Source: Dolomedes plantarius (Eukaryota; Arthropoda; Arachnida; Araneae; Dolomedidae). From it: DNA of 64,000 nt. This document shows, one piece after another, positions 63,275 to 64,000 of the stretch (positions are counted from its first letter, which is position 1; every line of letters begins with the position of its first letter). Position numbers and translations under genes: made by a program. The stretch is taken from positions 200,190,120-200,254,119 of the forward strand of contig OU015492.1 of the NCBI GenBank assembly GCA_907164885.2. Reading direction: 5' to 3'. Under the pieces are notes generated by a model. It saw only the letters and a program-made list of their open reading frames with translations, had not been told where the DNA came from and did not search any database.

Positions 63275-64000
63275 AAAGAGAGAGAAAATAAGACTGAATT
63301 GTAACTCAGATGTGTAACTATATTTCCTTTGAATTGCAGACGCGGGGAAATACAAACACTCATTAATAAATCAAAGTCAATCGGTACACTGACACTAATG
63401 GTGCCTCTTTACTCCCAACAGTCGGAAAAAATGACCTTCTCTTTTCTGCTGCACGTCCAAAGGTTTCCACCCCGTTGGACAACGAGGGGAAAGTTATCGA
63501 ACTTCCCCCTTGGTCATTTGGGAGGAGTTAGACGCAAAAACGCGCATTCTAGATTTTGAATGACAAAATTCATATTTATAATATTAATTTCTTATTAGAT
63601 CAATAAATGGAAAAAAATCTTTAGAAAACCTGATTGCGGGTAGTGCTCTAAATTTAAAAATCATTATCAATTAATTTTGAACTGAGCTTGGGATTGTTTA
63701 TTCGTCTCAAAATTTAGTACATATTGTTCCTTTCAGCTGAAAGACCTATACCCGAAAAAAAGAAGAGAAACACCGTCTAATACATCGTGTACAAGATATT
63801 CGATTTCAGTTTGGCAGAATACAAAGAAACATAGAGTGTTATCCTAGATCATTGGTTAAGTCTTATTAGTCTTGCTGCGATGCTGTTGGAATACATGACC
63901 TAACAAATGGGCATGATTAGTTTGTAAAGTACCTCTTGAGTATTGGAATCATGTAAACCTCAACTGCCTTTCTAGTGGAAACAATGACCAGTAAATTGGT
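63275..64000. other. Intergenic, no gene recognised
   Basis: A 76-codon plus-strand ORF (63329-63559) is unrecognised. No repeat or RNA motif is seen. Confidence 0.4.

Noticed and set aside
63300..63345. Splice acceptor and exon near TTTGAATTGCAG
   Set aside because: It is a single short motif with no coding frame that I can support downstream.

Overview
The window looks like a stretch of a large, AT-rich animal genome, most likely an arthropod. The evidence is the mix of degraded Tc1/mariner, hAT, piggyBac-like and Gypsy elements, tRNA-derived SINEs and many long (TA)n microsatellites, together with the lack of compact gene spacing. I found no host protein-coding gene, rRNA, tRNA or CRISPR array that I can support. 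Almost everything recognisable is a mobile element or a simple repeat.

Layout: 0.3-3 kb holds a hAT remnant, an 81-bp tandem duplication and a SINE. 3.3-4.3 kb has two (TA)n arrays and a piggyBac-type MITE end. 4.6-8.2 kb is a complete LTR element with two 436-bp LTRs that look identical, carrying one long intact gag ORF and no pol (minus strand). 8.7-11 kb is a row of MITEs (TTAA-type, hAT, pogo/Tigger-like) plus a SINE. 11.3-13 kb is a long inverted-repeat (foldback) element with other elements nested in it. 15.3-16.8 kb has a degenerate 340-bp tandem repeat and a hAT MITE. 19.4-20.5 kb is an internally deleted Gypsy element retaining only integrase. 21.4-22.7 and 27.6-28.9 kb are two copies of one mariner-like transposon, each with a broken transposase. 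24.6-25.1 kb is a piggyBac transposase remnant. 28.9-30.2 and 34.9-35.8 kb are possible Helitron-type repeats. 32.3-33.7 kb has two hAT MITEs with perfect 8-bp target duplications. 38-42.5 kb has more MITEs, a hAT transposase C-terminus, a SINE and a deleted mariner. 43.7-45 kb is a second foldback. 46.6-47.2 kb is a solo LTR inside a (TA)n tract. 48.2-54.6 kb holds mariner remnants and MITEs. 55.4-63.2 kb is a full-length Gypsy element (gag, protease, RT, RNase H, integrase; minus strand) with 441-bp LTRs, also inserted in (TA)n.

The elements do not form a pathway. They are layers of insertion, and several non-autonomous elements (gag-only LTR element, MITEs, integrase-only Gypsy, internally deleted mariners) would depend on partners elsewhere in the genome. 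The most interesting signals are the intact gag-only element, the stop codon UGA followed by CAA-UUA between gag and protease of the full-length Gypsy element (a readthrough-type context), the targeting of (TA)n tracts by this Gypsy group, and repeated use of the same internal-deletion architecture in mariner derivatives. All family assignments were made by eye from translated motifs and terminal repeats. No database search was run.
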